Shown in pieces: positions 8,449 through 15,510 of a DNA stretch of 45,768 nucleotides (position 1 is its first letter; the number at the start of each line of letters is the position of its first letter). The notes under the pieces were generated by a model. That model did not search any database and was not told the DNA's origin. It saw nothing but the letters and a program-made list of their open reading frames with translations. This DNA is from Piscinibacter sp. (lineage in GTDB: Bacteria; Pseudomonadota; Gammaproteobacteria; Burkholderiales; Burkholderiaceae_C), in assembly GCA_019635485.1 (NCBI GenBank), contig JAHBZL010000040.1, positions 1 through 45,768 of the forward strand, in the 5' to 3' direction. The position numbers were made by a program, and so were the translations under genes.

Positions 8449-9282
8449 TCAGCGGGGGCCGTGGCCGATGCCCAGCTTGCTGCGCAGGCTGGTGAGCAGG
8501 CTGCGGCCGGGGCGCGCGGCGCCGGCATCGGCCGGCGCCGCCGCCGGTGCGGGCGCGCCAGCCACCGCATCGGCCGCGCGCGGCGGGGCCGCGGTGTCGA
8601 GCGGTTCGACGCGCAGCAGGGTCGAGTCGATCAGGGTCGAGACGAAGCGGGCGCACTCCTGTTCCTCCACGCCGCTGAGCTGAGAGAGCTCGCGCAGGGA
8701 GAGGAAACGCGCCGACATGAAGCTCGCCATGCGCAGGCCGTAGCGCGAGGTCTGCAGCAGGTTCGCGCCGGGCCAGCGGCGCAGGCGGAAGCGCCCGGTC
8801 GCGAGCTCGGCCGGCGTGGGGCGTGCGGCCGCGGCAGGTTCGGGAGCCGATGGCCACGGTGCGGGCGCGACGGCACGCGCCGCCGGTGCGGCGCCGACCG
8901 GACGCGTTGCGGCCGAAATGGGGATGGCCGCCGAAGTCGCCGGCGCTGCAAGCTGGCGTTCGGCCGCGACCAGTGCCTCGACGAAGGCGTCGAACTGCAG
9001 CGGCCGTGCGAGCAGGGTCACGTCGGCCGCGTCCGGGGAACTTTCGGTGACTCGCAGCTGCACCGGCGCGCGCGTCAGGCTGCCGGGGATGGTCGGCGGG
9101 TCGTCGGCATCATGGATGTACACGTCGACCGGCGCCTGCGAGACCAGCGACCAGCGGCCGCGCAGCCGATCGCTGCGCACGCCGATGAAGACCTCCAGGC
9201 GCAGCAGGTCGTTCTTCGACAGGCCGGCCGGCATGATGCGCAGCGCCGGGCCGCCGTCCGCGTCGACGGGCGGCGCGCTCAT
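8449..9282 (-). CDS. Uncharacterised first gene of the GTPase cluster
   Basis: I do not recognise a named family for this 277-residue protein. Residues 1-120 hold a predicted alpha/beta region (LRLEVFIGVRSDRLRGRWSL, VDVYIHDADD, DVTLLARPLQFDAFVEALVAAERQL). A low-complexity Ala/Pro linker follows at about 125-165. A compact helical domain comes next (FRLRRWPGANLLQTSRYGLR, ASFMSARFLSLRELSQLSGV), possibly winged-helix, then another Ala/Pro stretch. There is no signal peptide. It lies 3 bases before the GTPase gene and probably works with it, perhaps as scaffold or output. The start is uncertain: ATG at 9282 was taken, but GTG at 9339 in the same frame is possible. Confidence 0.62.
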   Translation of the reverse strand: MSAPPVDADGGPALRIMPAGLSKNDLLRLEVFIGVRSDRLRGRWSLVSQAPVDVYIHDADDPPTIPGSLTRAPVQLRVTESSPDAADVTLLARPLQFDAFVEALVAAERQLAAPATSAAIPISAATRPVGAAPAARAVAPAPWPSAPEPAAAARPTPAELATGRFRLRRWPGANLLQTSRYGLRMASFMSARFLSLRELSQLSGVEEQECARFVSTLIDSTLLRVEPLDTAAPPRAADAVAGAPAPAAAPADAGAARPGRSLLTSLRSKLGIGHGPR

Positions 9283-9626
9283 CGGTGCACCGGCGCGTCG
9301 GCCGCGCGGACCGCGATCGACGTGAATGAGTGAAGCCACTGGAGCATTCGGCGAACGCTTGTTGTTCTTGGAGAAGAAACGACGGCGAAGTCTACGTAGC
9401 AATCACTTAGCTTTCTTGTCGATGATTTGTGTCATTGACAGTCGTGTGCGCTTTCACACGGCACTCCTTCGGGCCCGCGCGCGGATGTGTGTTGCGCGGG
9501 TGATCGCCGCAAGGAGGCGCGCTGGCGTTCGGGCGCTCCCGAGTGCGGCGAGTGCGGCGGGTGCAGCGCGCCGCCGGGAGACTGCCGCTGGCCCTGGGGT
9601 CGGGCCGACGCCGAGATTCGCTCCGG
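9283..9626. other. Intergenic region upstream of the GTPase cluster
   Basis: There is no convincing gene in these 344 bases. The part at about 9355-9440 is clearly more AT-rich than its surroundings and probably carries the promoter of the GTPase cluster on the minus strand. CGTGTG (9443-9448) and CACACG (9455-9460) form a perfect 6-bp inverted repeat with a 6-base spacer, a possible operator. Reading minus-strand start codons into this region gives only a non-standard ATT or a GTG at 9339. Confidence 0.4.
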
Positions 9627-10043
9627 CTAGAGCTGGCCTTCGGTCAGCGTGTCGAGCTGGAAGCGGCCGCTCTTGTCGACCAGCCAGACGTCCAGGTACC
9701 TTGTGCCGCCGAGCCGTGTCGGCGCCGGCAGAGGCGAGGCCTGGCGGATCATCTCGCGTACCCGCACGACGACGTCCGGCGCGTGGCTGGGCACGCGCAC
9801 CATCTGCACGTTGCGCACGTTACCCTGCGCGTCCAGTTCGACCTCCGCGATCACGATGGCGTGGATCAGCGGCGGCAGCTTGCCCTTGTAGATGCGGTCG
9901 GCGTACTTCGCGTAGATGTGCCGCGCACCGTCGACCCGGTAGGCCTTGGCGTCGGTGGCCTGGGAGGCCACCGGCAGCGTCTGCGCATGCAGCGCGGGCG
10001 CGGCCAGGGCGGCCGCCAGGGTCAGGGCAGACAGCAGTCGCAT
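9627..10043 (-). CDS. Secreted TonB C-terminal-like protein
   Basis: This 138-residue protein has a signal peptide at residues 1-21 (MRLLSALTLAAALAAPALHA). The mature part resembles a TonB C-terminal domain: LIHAIVIAEVELDAQGNVRNVQMVR is the typical strand pair, DVVVRVREMIRQASPLP the helix, and YLDVWLVDKSGRFQLDTL the last strand. It lacks the membrane anchor and proline-rich spacer of true TonB, so it is unlikely to energise receptors itself. The start at 10043 is preceded by AGGAG with good spacing. It is 95 bases from the DUF2189 gene upstream. The function is unknown. Confidence 0.75.
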   Translation of the reverse strand: MRLLSALTLAAALAAPALHAQTLPVASQATDAKAYRVDGARHIYAKYADRIYKGKLPPLIHAIVIAEVELDAQGNVRNVQMVRVPSHAPDVVVRVREMIRQASPLPAPTRLGGTRYLDVWLVDKSGRFQLDTLTEGQL

Positions 10044-10138
10044 CGCGCGGCTCCTGGGATGGGCTGCGGCCACTCTGCCCGTGGCGCCGGCGCCGCAGGG
10101 GTGAGGAAGTCACGCGGCGCTCCCGCCGCCGTGCCGAT

Positions 10139-10933
10139 TTACCCGGCCGGCGTCGAATCGTGCACACCGACCGCACTGCGGTAGGCGTGCCAGGACGCGT
10201 GGCCAAGCACCGGCCCGACCAGCAGCAGCCCGAGGAAGGCCGGCGCCAGCGCCAGCGCCACCAGCAGCGTCAGCGTGGCGCCCCACAGCAGCATCACGCC
10301 CGGCTGCGTGAGGCACAGGCGCAGGCTGGTCAATCCGGCGGTGATCGCGTCGGTCTGCCGGTCCAGGATCATCGGCATCGAGACCACGCTGACCGCGAAG
10401 ATCAGCCCGGCAAAGACGGCGCCGACGCCGAGGTAGGCGACGATGAAGCCGAGGTTGTCCGGGTCGAGCAGCGCCATCAGCGAGCCCTTGAAGTCGGGCA
10501 TGCCGTCGAAGCTGACCGCGAAGATGACCAGCGACGCGCGCCCCCACAGCATCTCGAGGATCAGCAGCACGCCGCCGAAGATCGCCATCGTGCCGATGCG
10601 CGTGTCCCAGGCGGTCAGCGAATCGCCGAAGTCGGGCGGCTCACCGCGCTCCAGCTTGCGGCTCACGTCGTACAGCCCGAGGCACAGGAACGGGCCCATC
10701 AGCAGGAAGCCCGCGGACAGCGCGAGCGTCCACGCCGGCGCGTTGCGGAACACGACCAGCAGCAGCCAGCCCATCACCGCGAAGCAGCCGCCGTAGAAGA
10801 GTCCGATGCCCGGCGCGCGCCGGAAGTCGGCCCAGCCCAGGCGCAGCCAGCGCACGATGTCGGCGGCCCGCAGCGGCTGCAGCGGCAGGTCGAACACGGT
10901 GGGGGGCGGGGGCGCCTCGGCGGGTTCGGTCAT
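10139..10933 (-). CDS. DUF2189 multi-pass membrane protein
   Basis: This 264-residue inner-membrane protein has about six hydrophobic segments. The N-terminal stretch PLRAADIVRWLRLGWADFRRAP followed by GIGLFYGGCFAVMGWLLLVVF is the signature opening of DUF2189. Later segments include LSAGFLLMGPFLCLGLYDVSR and the C-terminal LLVGPVLGHASWHAYR. DUF2189 proteins have no established function; some annotations link them loosely to cytochrome oxidase-like membrane proteins, which I cannot confirm here. It lies 15 bases downstream of the UbiB-family gene, so the two are probably cotranscribed. Confidence 0.85.
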   Translation of the reverse strand: MTEPAEAPPPPTVFDLPLQPLRAADIVRWLRLGWADFRRAPGIGLFYGGCFAVMGWLLLVVFRNAPAWTLALSAGFLLMGPFLCLGLYDVSRKLERGEPPDFGDSLTAWDTRIGTMAIFGGVLLILEMLWGRASLVIFAVSFDGMPDFKGSLMALLDPDNLGFIVAYLGVGAVFAGLIFAVSVVSMPMILDRQTDAITAGLTSLRLCLTQPGVMLLWGATLTLLVALALAPAFLGLLLVGPVLGHASWHAYRSAVGVHDSTPAG

Positions 10934-10948
10934 GGTCGTCCTCCGGGG

Positions 10949-12643
10949 TCAATGTTCATCGCGCGGGTGCTGGCTGCGCCAGATCGACCGCAGCAGCCAC
11001 AGCCCGCCGACCACGGCGCCGCAGAAGCCGAGCAGGCCGAACGCGGGCAGGCCGAACAGCGTCGGCCCGCCGCTGACCGTCATCACGATCGACGAGCCGA
11101 TGATCAGCGCGGCGATCACGAGTGCGAGCGAGAGCCGGTTCGCGGCACGGTCGATCTGGTCGCCCACGCGCTTCAAGTGCGCGAGCTCGATGTCCAGCTG
11201 CAGGTGGCCGTGGCGCAGCCGGCGCAGCAGCCGCGCGACGTCCCGCGGCAGCTGCCCCGCGCCGTCCAGCACCCGGCGCAGGCCGCCCCAGGCACGCTGC
11301 CCGAGCGCGCGCGGCTGATAGCGGGCCCGCACCACCTGGCGCAGCAGCGGCAGCGCCTCGCCGGCCATGTGGAAACCCGGGTCGAGCCCGCGGCCCATGC
11401 CTTCCAGCGAGATGAAGGCCTTGATCAGCAGCGCCAGGTCGGCCGGCAGCGCGAGCCGGTGTTCGCGCAGGATCGTGGTCACGTCGGCGAGCATCTGGCC
11501 GAGGTTCAGCTCGGCCAGCGGCGTGCCGTGGTACTGGTCGACGAAGGCCTCGATCTCGCCCTCGAGCTGCGCCAGCGCGGCGCCGTGGTCGTTGCCGGCC
11601 CAGTCGAGCAGCACGTCGGCCACCGGCTGCGGCTCGCTCTGCACGAGGCCGAGCAGCAGCTGCAGCAGTTCCTCGCGGCGCCGCGCCGAGAGGCGGCCGA
11701 CCATGCCGAAGTCGATGAAGGCGAGCCGGTTGCCCGGCAGGTAGAACACGTTGCCCGGGTGCGGATCGGCGTGGAAGAGGCCGTCCTCGACGATCATCTT
11801 CAGCACCGCCTGGGCGCCGCGCCGGGCCAGCAGCACCCGGTCCAGCCCTTCGCGCGTCACGCGCTCCAGGTCCTCGCCGGGAATGCCGTCCACGAAGTCC
11901 TGCACGTTGACGCGCTCGCGCGTGTGAACCCAGTGCACCCGCGGGATCTGCACGTGCGGCAGCACGGCGAGGTTGGCCGCGATGCGCTCGGCATGGCGGC
12001 ATTCCGCGCCCAGGTCCAGCTCGCGCCGCAGCGAGCGGCCGAACTCGCGCACCAGCTGGCGCGGCCGGTACGGCGCGAGCTGCGGCAGCTCGCTCTCCGC
12101 GACGGCCGCGAGGCGCTCGAGCAGGCGCAGGTCGGCCTCGATGACCTCCTCGATGCCCGGGCGCCGCACTTTCACGACCACCTCGGTGCCGTCGTGCAGC
12201 GTCGCGCGGTGCACCTGCGCGATCGAAGCCGCGGCGAGCGGTTCCGCGTCGAAGCGCGCGAACACCGTCTCGGGCTCGCCGCCGAGGTCCTCGCGCAACT
12301 GGGGGCGCAGGGCCTCCATCGGCACCGCCGGTACGCGGCTGTGCAGGCGGCCGAACTCCGCGATCCAGTCGGGGCCGAACAGGTCGGCTCGGCCGGCCAG
12401 GATCTGGCCCAGCTTCACGAAGGTCGGCCCCAGTTCCTGCATCGCGAGCCGCACCTGCACCGGCGGCGCGAGGCGCGCGAGATCCGCCGCGTGCTCGTGG
12501 CGCAGCGCCCGCCCGGCGCGCTCCAGTGCATCGGCCAGACCGAGGCGCCGGACGGCATCGCCGAAGCCATGCCGCACCAGCACCCGCGCGATCTCGTGCA
12601 GCCGTCCGATGTCGCGCGCCGCGCCGAGGGTCTCGATCAGCAT
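10949..12643 (-). CDS. UbiB/ABC1/AarF-family protein kinase-like protein
   Basis: This 564-residue protein belongs to the atypical kinase family that supports ubiquinone synthesis or lipid-soluble metabolite handling. LGPTFVKLGQILAGRADL holds the KxGQ motif near residue 85. AAASIAQVHRA is the Ala-rich nucleotide loop and TEVVVKVRRPG holds the strand lysine. FHADPHPGN is the catalytic-loop equivalent and LAFIDFGMVGR the DFG equivalent. The C-terminus has two membrane helices (ALVIAALIIGSSIVM and a Gly/Leu-rich segment near the end). I took the ATG at 12643 (MLIETLGAARDIGRLHEIA), a typical family opening; a GTG nine codons upstream is possible. It may be a second UbiB-like paralogue rather than UbiB itself, because ubiE/ubiJ are not adjacent. 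Confidence 0.87.
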   Translation of the reverse strand: MLIETLGAARDIGRLHEIARVLVRHGFGDAVRRLGLADALERAGRALRHEHAADLARLAPPVQVRLAMQELGPTFVKLGQILAGRADLFGPDWIAEFGRLHSRVPAVPMEALRPQLREDLGGEPETVFARFDAEPLAAASIAQVHRATLHDGTEVVVKVRRPGIEEVIEADLRLLERLAAVAESELPQLAPYRPRQLVREFGRSLRRELDLGAECRHAERIAANLAVLPHVQIPRVHWVHTRERVNVQDFVDGIPGEDLERVTREGLDRVLLARRGAQAVLKMIVEDGLFHADPHPGNVFYLPGNRLAFIDFGMVGRLSARRREELLQLLLGLVQSEPQPVADVLLDWAGNDHGAALAQLEGEIEAFVDQYHGTPLAELNLGQMLADVTTILREHRLALPADLALLIKAFISLEGMGRGLDPGFHMAGEALPLLRQVVRARYQPRALGQRAWGGLRRVLDGAGQLPRDVARLLRRLRHGHLQLDIELAHLKRVGDQIDRAANRLSLALVIAALIIGSSIVMTVSGGPTLFGLPAFGLLGFCGAVVGGLWLLRSIWRSQHPRDEH

Positions 12644-12699
12644 GGCGCGGAGTATCGCCCGCGTCGTCACGGCAGGCGCCGGGAACGCCGGGGCTAGGT

Positions 12700-12715
12700 G
12701 TTGACACCCGTCAAC
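12700..12715. promoter_or_regulatory. Inverted repeat in the divergent promoter region
   Basis: GTTGAC-ACCC-GTCAAC is a perfect 6-bp inverted repeat with a 4-base spacer. It lies between the start of the UbiB-family gene (minus) and the DUF4399 gene (plus), 47 bases before the latter. It contains TTGACA, which could serve as a -35 box on the plus strand, but no good -10 follows at 17 bases. It is a candidate repressor site. Confidence 0.35.
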
Positions 12716-12761
12716 TCAGCCGGCGGAATGCGCGCCATCCCGTCACCGACCGAGCTCTGCC

Positions 12762-13658
12762 ATGCCGATCCGCTTCGCCTGTGTGCTGCTCGCCACCACG
12801 TTGCTGGCCGGCCCAGCGTCCGCTGCCGACCCGCTGCCGCGCGACGAGCTCGAACGCCAGTGCTGGCAGCGCCACACGCGCGAGCGCACACGCATCGACC
12901 TGAAGGAGCCGACCGCGGTGTACTTCTCCAACCTGCGCAACGGCTACCGCGTGCGCAGCCCGTTCATGGTCGAGTTCGCCGTGCGCGGCATGGGCGTGGT
13001 CCCGGCCGGCAAGGCACTTGCCGGCACCGGGCACCACCACATCCTGGTCGACACGCCGTTGCCGCCGAGCGTGACCGACAAGCTGCCGTTCAACGACGGC
13101 CATCGCCACTTCGGCAAGGGCCAGACCTTCGCGGTGCTGGACCTGCCCGAAGGCGAACACACGCTGCGGCTGCTGTTCGCCGACCATGAACACCGCCCGT
13201 ACTTCGTCTTCAGCCCGGAGATCACCGTGCGGGTGACGGGCAGGCGCAGCGCCGAGCCGGTGAAGATCGATCCCGCGACGTTCGAGGCGAACTGCGAGGC
13301 CTGGTACCAGGACGAGCTCGCGCGACCGCGGGGTCCGGGCCAATGGGTCACGGTGAGCAACGTGCGCGACGGCGAGGCGCTGGTGAGTCCGTTCTCGCTG
13401 CGTTTCGGCGTCGAGGGCTACGGCGTCTGCGCGGCCGGCCAGAGTGCCGAGAAGACCGGCCACTTCATGCTCGATGTGCTGCGCGAAGGCCGCGTGCAGC
13501 AGGCGGTGGACCTCAGCAACGGCGCGACGCAGGCCAACCTGTTCGTCGGCCCAGGGGCCTACCACCTGCGGCTGCGCTTCGTCGACGGCGCGACCAAGCG
13601 CGACCTGCTGCCGCCGAACGAGCAGGCCGTCCTGGTGACGGCGCAGGAACGGCTGTAG
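12762..13658 (+). CDS. Secreted protein with two DUF4399 repeats
   Basis: This 298-residue exported protein has a signal peptide at residues 1-22 (LLATTLLAGPASAA). It is an internal duplication. Residues about 51-155 hold a DUF4399 unit with NLRNGYRVRSPFMVEF, GHHHILVD, the LNDG-like PFNDGHRHFGKGQT and HTLRLLFADHEH. Residues about 195-295 repeat the pattern with SNVRDGEALVSPFSLRF, TGHFMLDV and YHLRLRFVD. The histidine cluster of the first unit is lost in the second. DUF4399 has no firm function; the His-rich loop would suit metal binding, which is speculation. It is convergent with the coupling-ATPase operon, only 12 bases apart. Confidence 0.82.
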   Translation: MPIRFACVLLATTLLAGPASAADPLPRDELERQCWQRHTRERTRIDLKEPTAVYFSNLRNGYRVRSPFMVEFAVRGMGVVPAGKALAGTGHHHILVDTPLPPSVTDKLPFNDGHRHFGKGQTFAVLDLPEGEHTLRLLFADHEHRPYFVFSPEITVRVTGRRSAEPVKIDPATFEANCEAWYQDELARPRGPGQWVTVSNVRDGEALVSPFSLRFGVEGYGVCAAGQSAEKTGHFMLDVLREGRVQQAVDLSNGATQANLFVGPGAYHLRLRFVDGATKRDLLPPNEQAVLVTAQERL

Positions 13659-13670
13659 CGGCTCGCCGCG

Positions 13671-14243
13671 TCAGCGGGTCAATCCCTTGCCGGCCGCCGT
13701 CTCGGGCGGCGGAGGCGGTGGCGGTGGCGCGACTCGGTTGAAGTCGGCGCGGACGTCGGGCAGCGGTGTGACCGGTGGCGCCAGCGCACAGGACTGCGCC
13801 AGCCCGGCCGGACACGAGAAGGTCTCCACGGCGCCGGTCTCGAATCTCGACGGCTGTTCGTGGACCACCTCGAAATGCTCCCCGGTGGCCGCCTTCCAGC
13901 CGTCGCGGGCCGCGTGCGCGCAGTTGTTGCCGCGCGTCGCGTACTGGTGCGGCTGATCTGCCCAGGCCTCGAACTGGCTCAGCTGCTGCGCCGTCAGCGT
14001 CTTCTCGCGCGCCACCTCGCCCTGGCCCTGCCAATGCGCGTCGCAGTTGCGGCGCAATTCCGTGCGCTCGCCGGTCGAGGTGTGCGGCTGGGCCTGGTCC
14101 GTGCCGTCGACATACGGGCTGCGGTCGCCTTGCAGGCTGTAGGTGGTCGTCTGGCCGTTCTGCTCGAGGCTGAGCCAGGCGTGGCTGCCGCGCGGATCCT
14201 GGGGGTCGGGCACGCAGGTGTGCAGGCGCAGGATGCTGGCCAT
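13671..14243 (-). CDS. Predicted papain-like fold protein with polyproline tail
   Basis: This 190-residue protein is the last gene of the six-gene coupling-ATPase operon. It has an early GSHAWLSLEQNG segment (His21) and a later RGNNCAHAARDGWKAATG segment (Cys108). The His-before-Cys order with a G-H-x-W strand and an NNC helix start is the pattern of circularly permuted NlpC/P60 or LRAT-like enzymes, so a cysteine hydrolase or acyltransferase is plausible. The C-terminus is DF (167-168), a run of eight prolines (173-180), then ETAAGKGLTR, similar to the tail of the 261-residue protein of the same operon. There is no signal peptide. The start at 14243 is 28 bases after the preceding stop. The fold call is by eye and moderate. 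Confidence 0.65.
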   Translation of the reverse strand: MASILRLHTCVPDPQDPRGSHAWLSLEQNGQTTTYSLQGDRSPYVDGTDQAQPHTSTGERTELRRNCDAHWQGQGEVAREKTLTAQQLSQFEAWADQPHQYATRGNNCAHAARDGWKAATGEHFEVVHEQPSRFETGAVETFSCPAGLAQSCALAPPVTPLPDVRADFNRVAPPPPPPPPETAAGKGLTR

Positions 14244-14271
14244 GACGCGCGGGTGCGAGGTTCGCCTCGGC

Positions 14272-14697
14272 TCAGCGCGGCACCAGCCGCACGAGCCGCG
14301 GACGCAGCGGCAACTGCACCGCCAGGTACGGCATCTGACGCAGCGGCTCGGGCAGGCGGCCGGGATGGGCGGCTTCCCATTCGTGCCGGCGCAGCACCGG
14401 GAAGTCGCCGGGCTCGACCCGCCAGCGTGCGCGCGGATGGTCGGCGAACTCCGCGCGGATGGCGATCTCGACCGTATCGCCGTCCACCACCCGCACCCGC
14501 GCCGCGGCACCGGGATAGAAGAGGAAGTCGGGACGCAGCGCCGCCAGGTCGACGCAGGCCCAGGGCCGGCCCTCGCGGTCGTCGATCACCGCCAGCACGG
14601 CGGGACGGCCGGGATCGACGGCGACGAACTCGGGTGGTCCGAAGCGCCGCAGGAAGTCGGCTTCGGGCAGGGTGTCGAGGTCGATGACGCGGGGCAT
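14272..14697 (-). CDS. Uncharacterised 141-aa protein of the coupling-ATPase operon
   Basis: I do not recognise this family. The protein is soluble and basic at its C-terminus, with predicted strands (PEFVAVDPGRPAVLAVIDD, PWACVDLAALRPDFLFYPG, ARVRVVDGDTVEIAIRAEF) and a C-terminal strand (MPYLAVQLPLRPRLVRLVPR). It has no signal peptide or membrane segment. It lies 12 bases after the coiled-coil gene and 28 bases before the papain-like gene. A chaperone, adaptor or immunity protein for the next gene would fit the position, but nothing in the sequence proves it. Confidence 0.62.
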   Translation of the reverse strand: MPRVIDLDTLPEADFLRRFGPPEFVAVDPGRPAVLAVIDDREGRPWACVDLAALRPDFLFYPGAAARVRVVDGDTVEIAIRAEFADHPRARWRVEPGDFPVLRRHEWEAAHPGRLPEPLRQMPYLAVQLPLRPRLVRLVPR

Positions 14698-14709
14698 GGG
14701 GCAGCGGCG

Positions 14710-15495
14710 TCAGCGCGCGAGCCGGTGTTCCTGCTCGGGCGGGGGCGGAGGCGGCGGCGGGGGAGGCGGAAGCGGCGCGGCGAAGTCCCTGGCGAAGCGG
14801 CTTTGCGACACATCGGCCTGCGGCGTGTTGTCGTTGGCGGGCACGGCAGCGGCTGCTGCCGGGGCACCGCCGCCGCGGCCGGGTGGTTCGTTGTCGTTGG
14901 CGGGAACGCGCGACGGGGTGACCTCGGCCGGATCAGGGCCGGGACCTTGCCCTGCGGGCCGGTTCCGCTCGGCGTTGACGGCCTCCGAGACTTCGCGGAC
15001 GCTCTCCTGGGTCTGCCGCCGGATCTCCTCCGGCCGTTGCTGCAGCGGCAGCTCGTGGTGCGGTGGCGGTGGTGCGGCGAAGGCCTCGGCCACCGGCATG
15101 GCGGGCAGGTCGGGCGACAGCGACTGCGCGACCACGCCGGCGATCCGCGCGGTGTTCTTGGCCTGTTCCATCAGCGAGGGCGAGGGATCCTTCGGTGCGA
15201 TGTTCTGTTCCAGCGCCTCGGCGTGTTCGGGATGTCGCAGCTGGAGCTGCGCCACGGCGGTCTGCGCCTGCACGTACCGGTCGGTCTTCTGTTCCAGCGT
15301 GGCCTGGGTGTCGAAGTAGTTCTTCTCGAGCTCGCGGCGCTGGTCCGGCGTCGCGGTGTCGCGACCCTGCTCGAGGTTCTGTTTCGCCAGGTCGTGGTCG
15401 ACCTGGGCCATCTTCTTCTCGCCGGCCGCCAGCTGCTGCTCGCGCATCAGCGCCTGATGCGTCTTCCAGATCTCCCCGTAGCTCGGGTCGGACAT
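14710..15495 (-). CDS. Coiled-coil protein with polyproline tail
   Basis: This 261-residue protein is of unknown family. Residues 10-95 are charged and helical with Gln/Glu/Lys heptads (KTHQALMREQQLAAGEKKMA, RRELEKNYFDTQATLEQK), probably a coiled coil. Residues 105-180 are a mixed region. The rest is low complexity, with two copies of VPANDN (197-202, 218-223). The end is DF (237-238), an 11-proline run (243-253) and EQEHRLAR. The DF-polyproline-E-x-L-x-R ending resembles that of the 190-residue protein encoded two genes downstream. No signal peptide is present. It may be a substrate or structural partner of the operon's ATPase, which is an inference. Confidence 0.65.
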   Translation of the reverse strand: MSDPSYGEIWKTHQALMREQQLAAGEKKMAQVDHDLAKQNLEQGRDTATPDQRRELEKNYFDTQATLEQKTDRYVQAQTAVAQLQLRHPEHAEALEQNIAPKDPSPSLMEQAKNTARIAGVVAQSLSPDLPAMPVAEAFAAPPPPHHELPLQQRPEEIRRQTQESVREVSEAVNAERNRPAGQGPGPDPAEVTPSRVPANDNEPPGRGGGAPAAAAAVPANDNTPQADVSQSRFARDFAAPLPPPPPPPPPPPEQEHRLAR

Positions 15496-15510
15496 CGCGC
15501 TGACCTCGAC

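Noticed and set aside
9435-9440. A perfect TTGACA -35 box on the plus strand
   Set aside because: No -10-like sequence follows at 16-18 bases and no plus-strand gene lies downstream.
9326-12697. A plus-strand open frame of more than 1100 codons
   Set aside because: It is antisense to the TonB-like, DUF2189 and UbiB-family genes, has Arg/Gln/His-rich low-complexity composition and no recognisable domain. High third-position GC removes stop codons on the opposite strand.
14740-14775. CRISPR or tandem-repeat array
   Set aside because: The repetitive GGC/GGG triplets encode a polyproline run on the minus strand; there are no spaced identical repeats.
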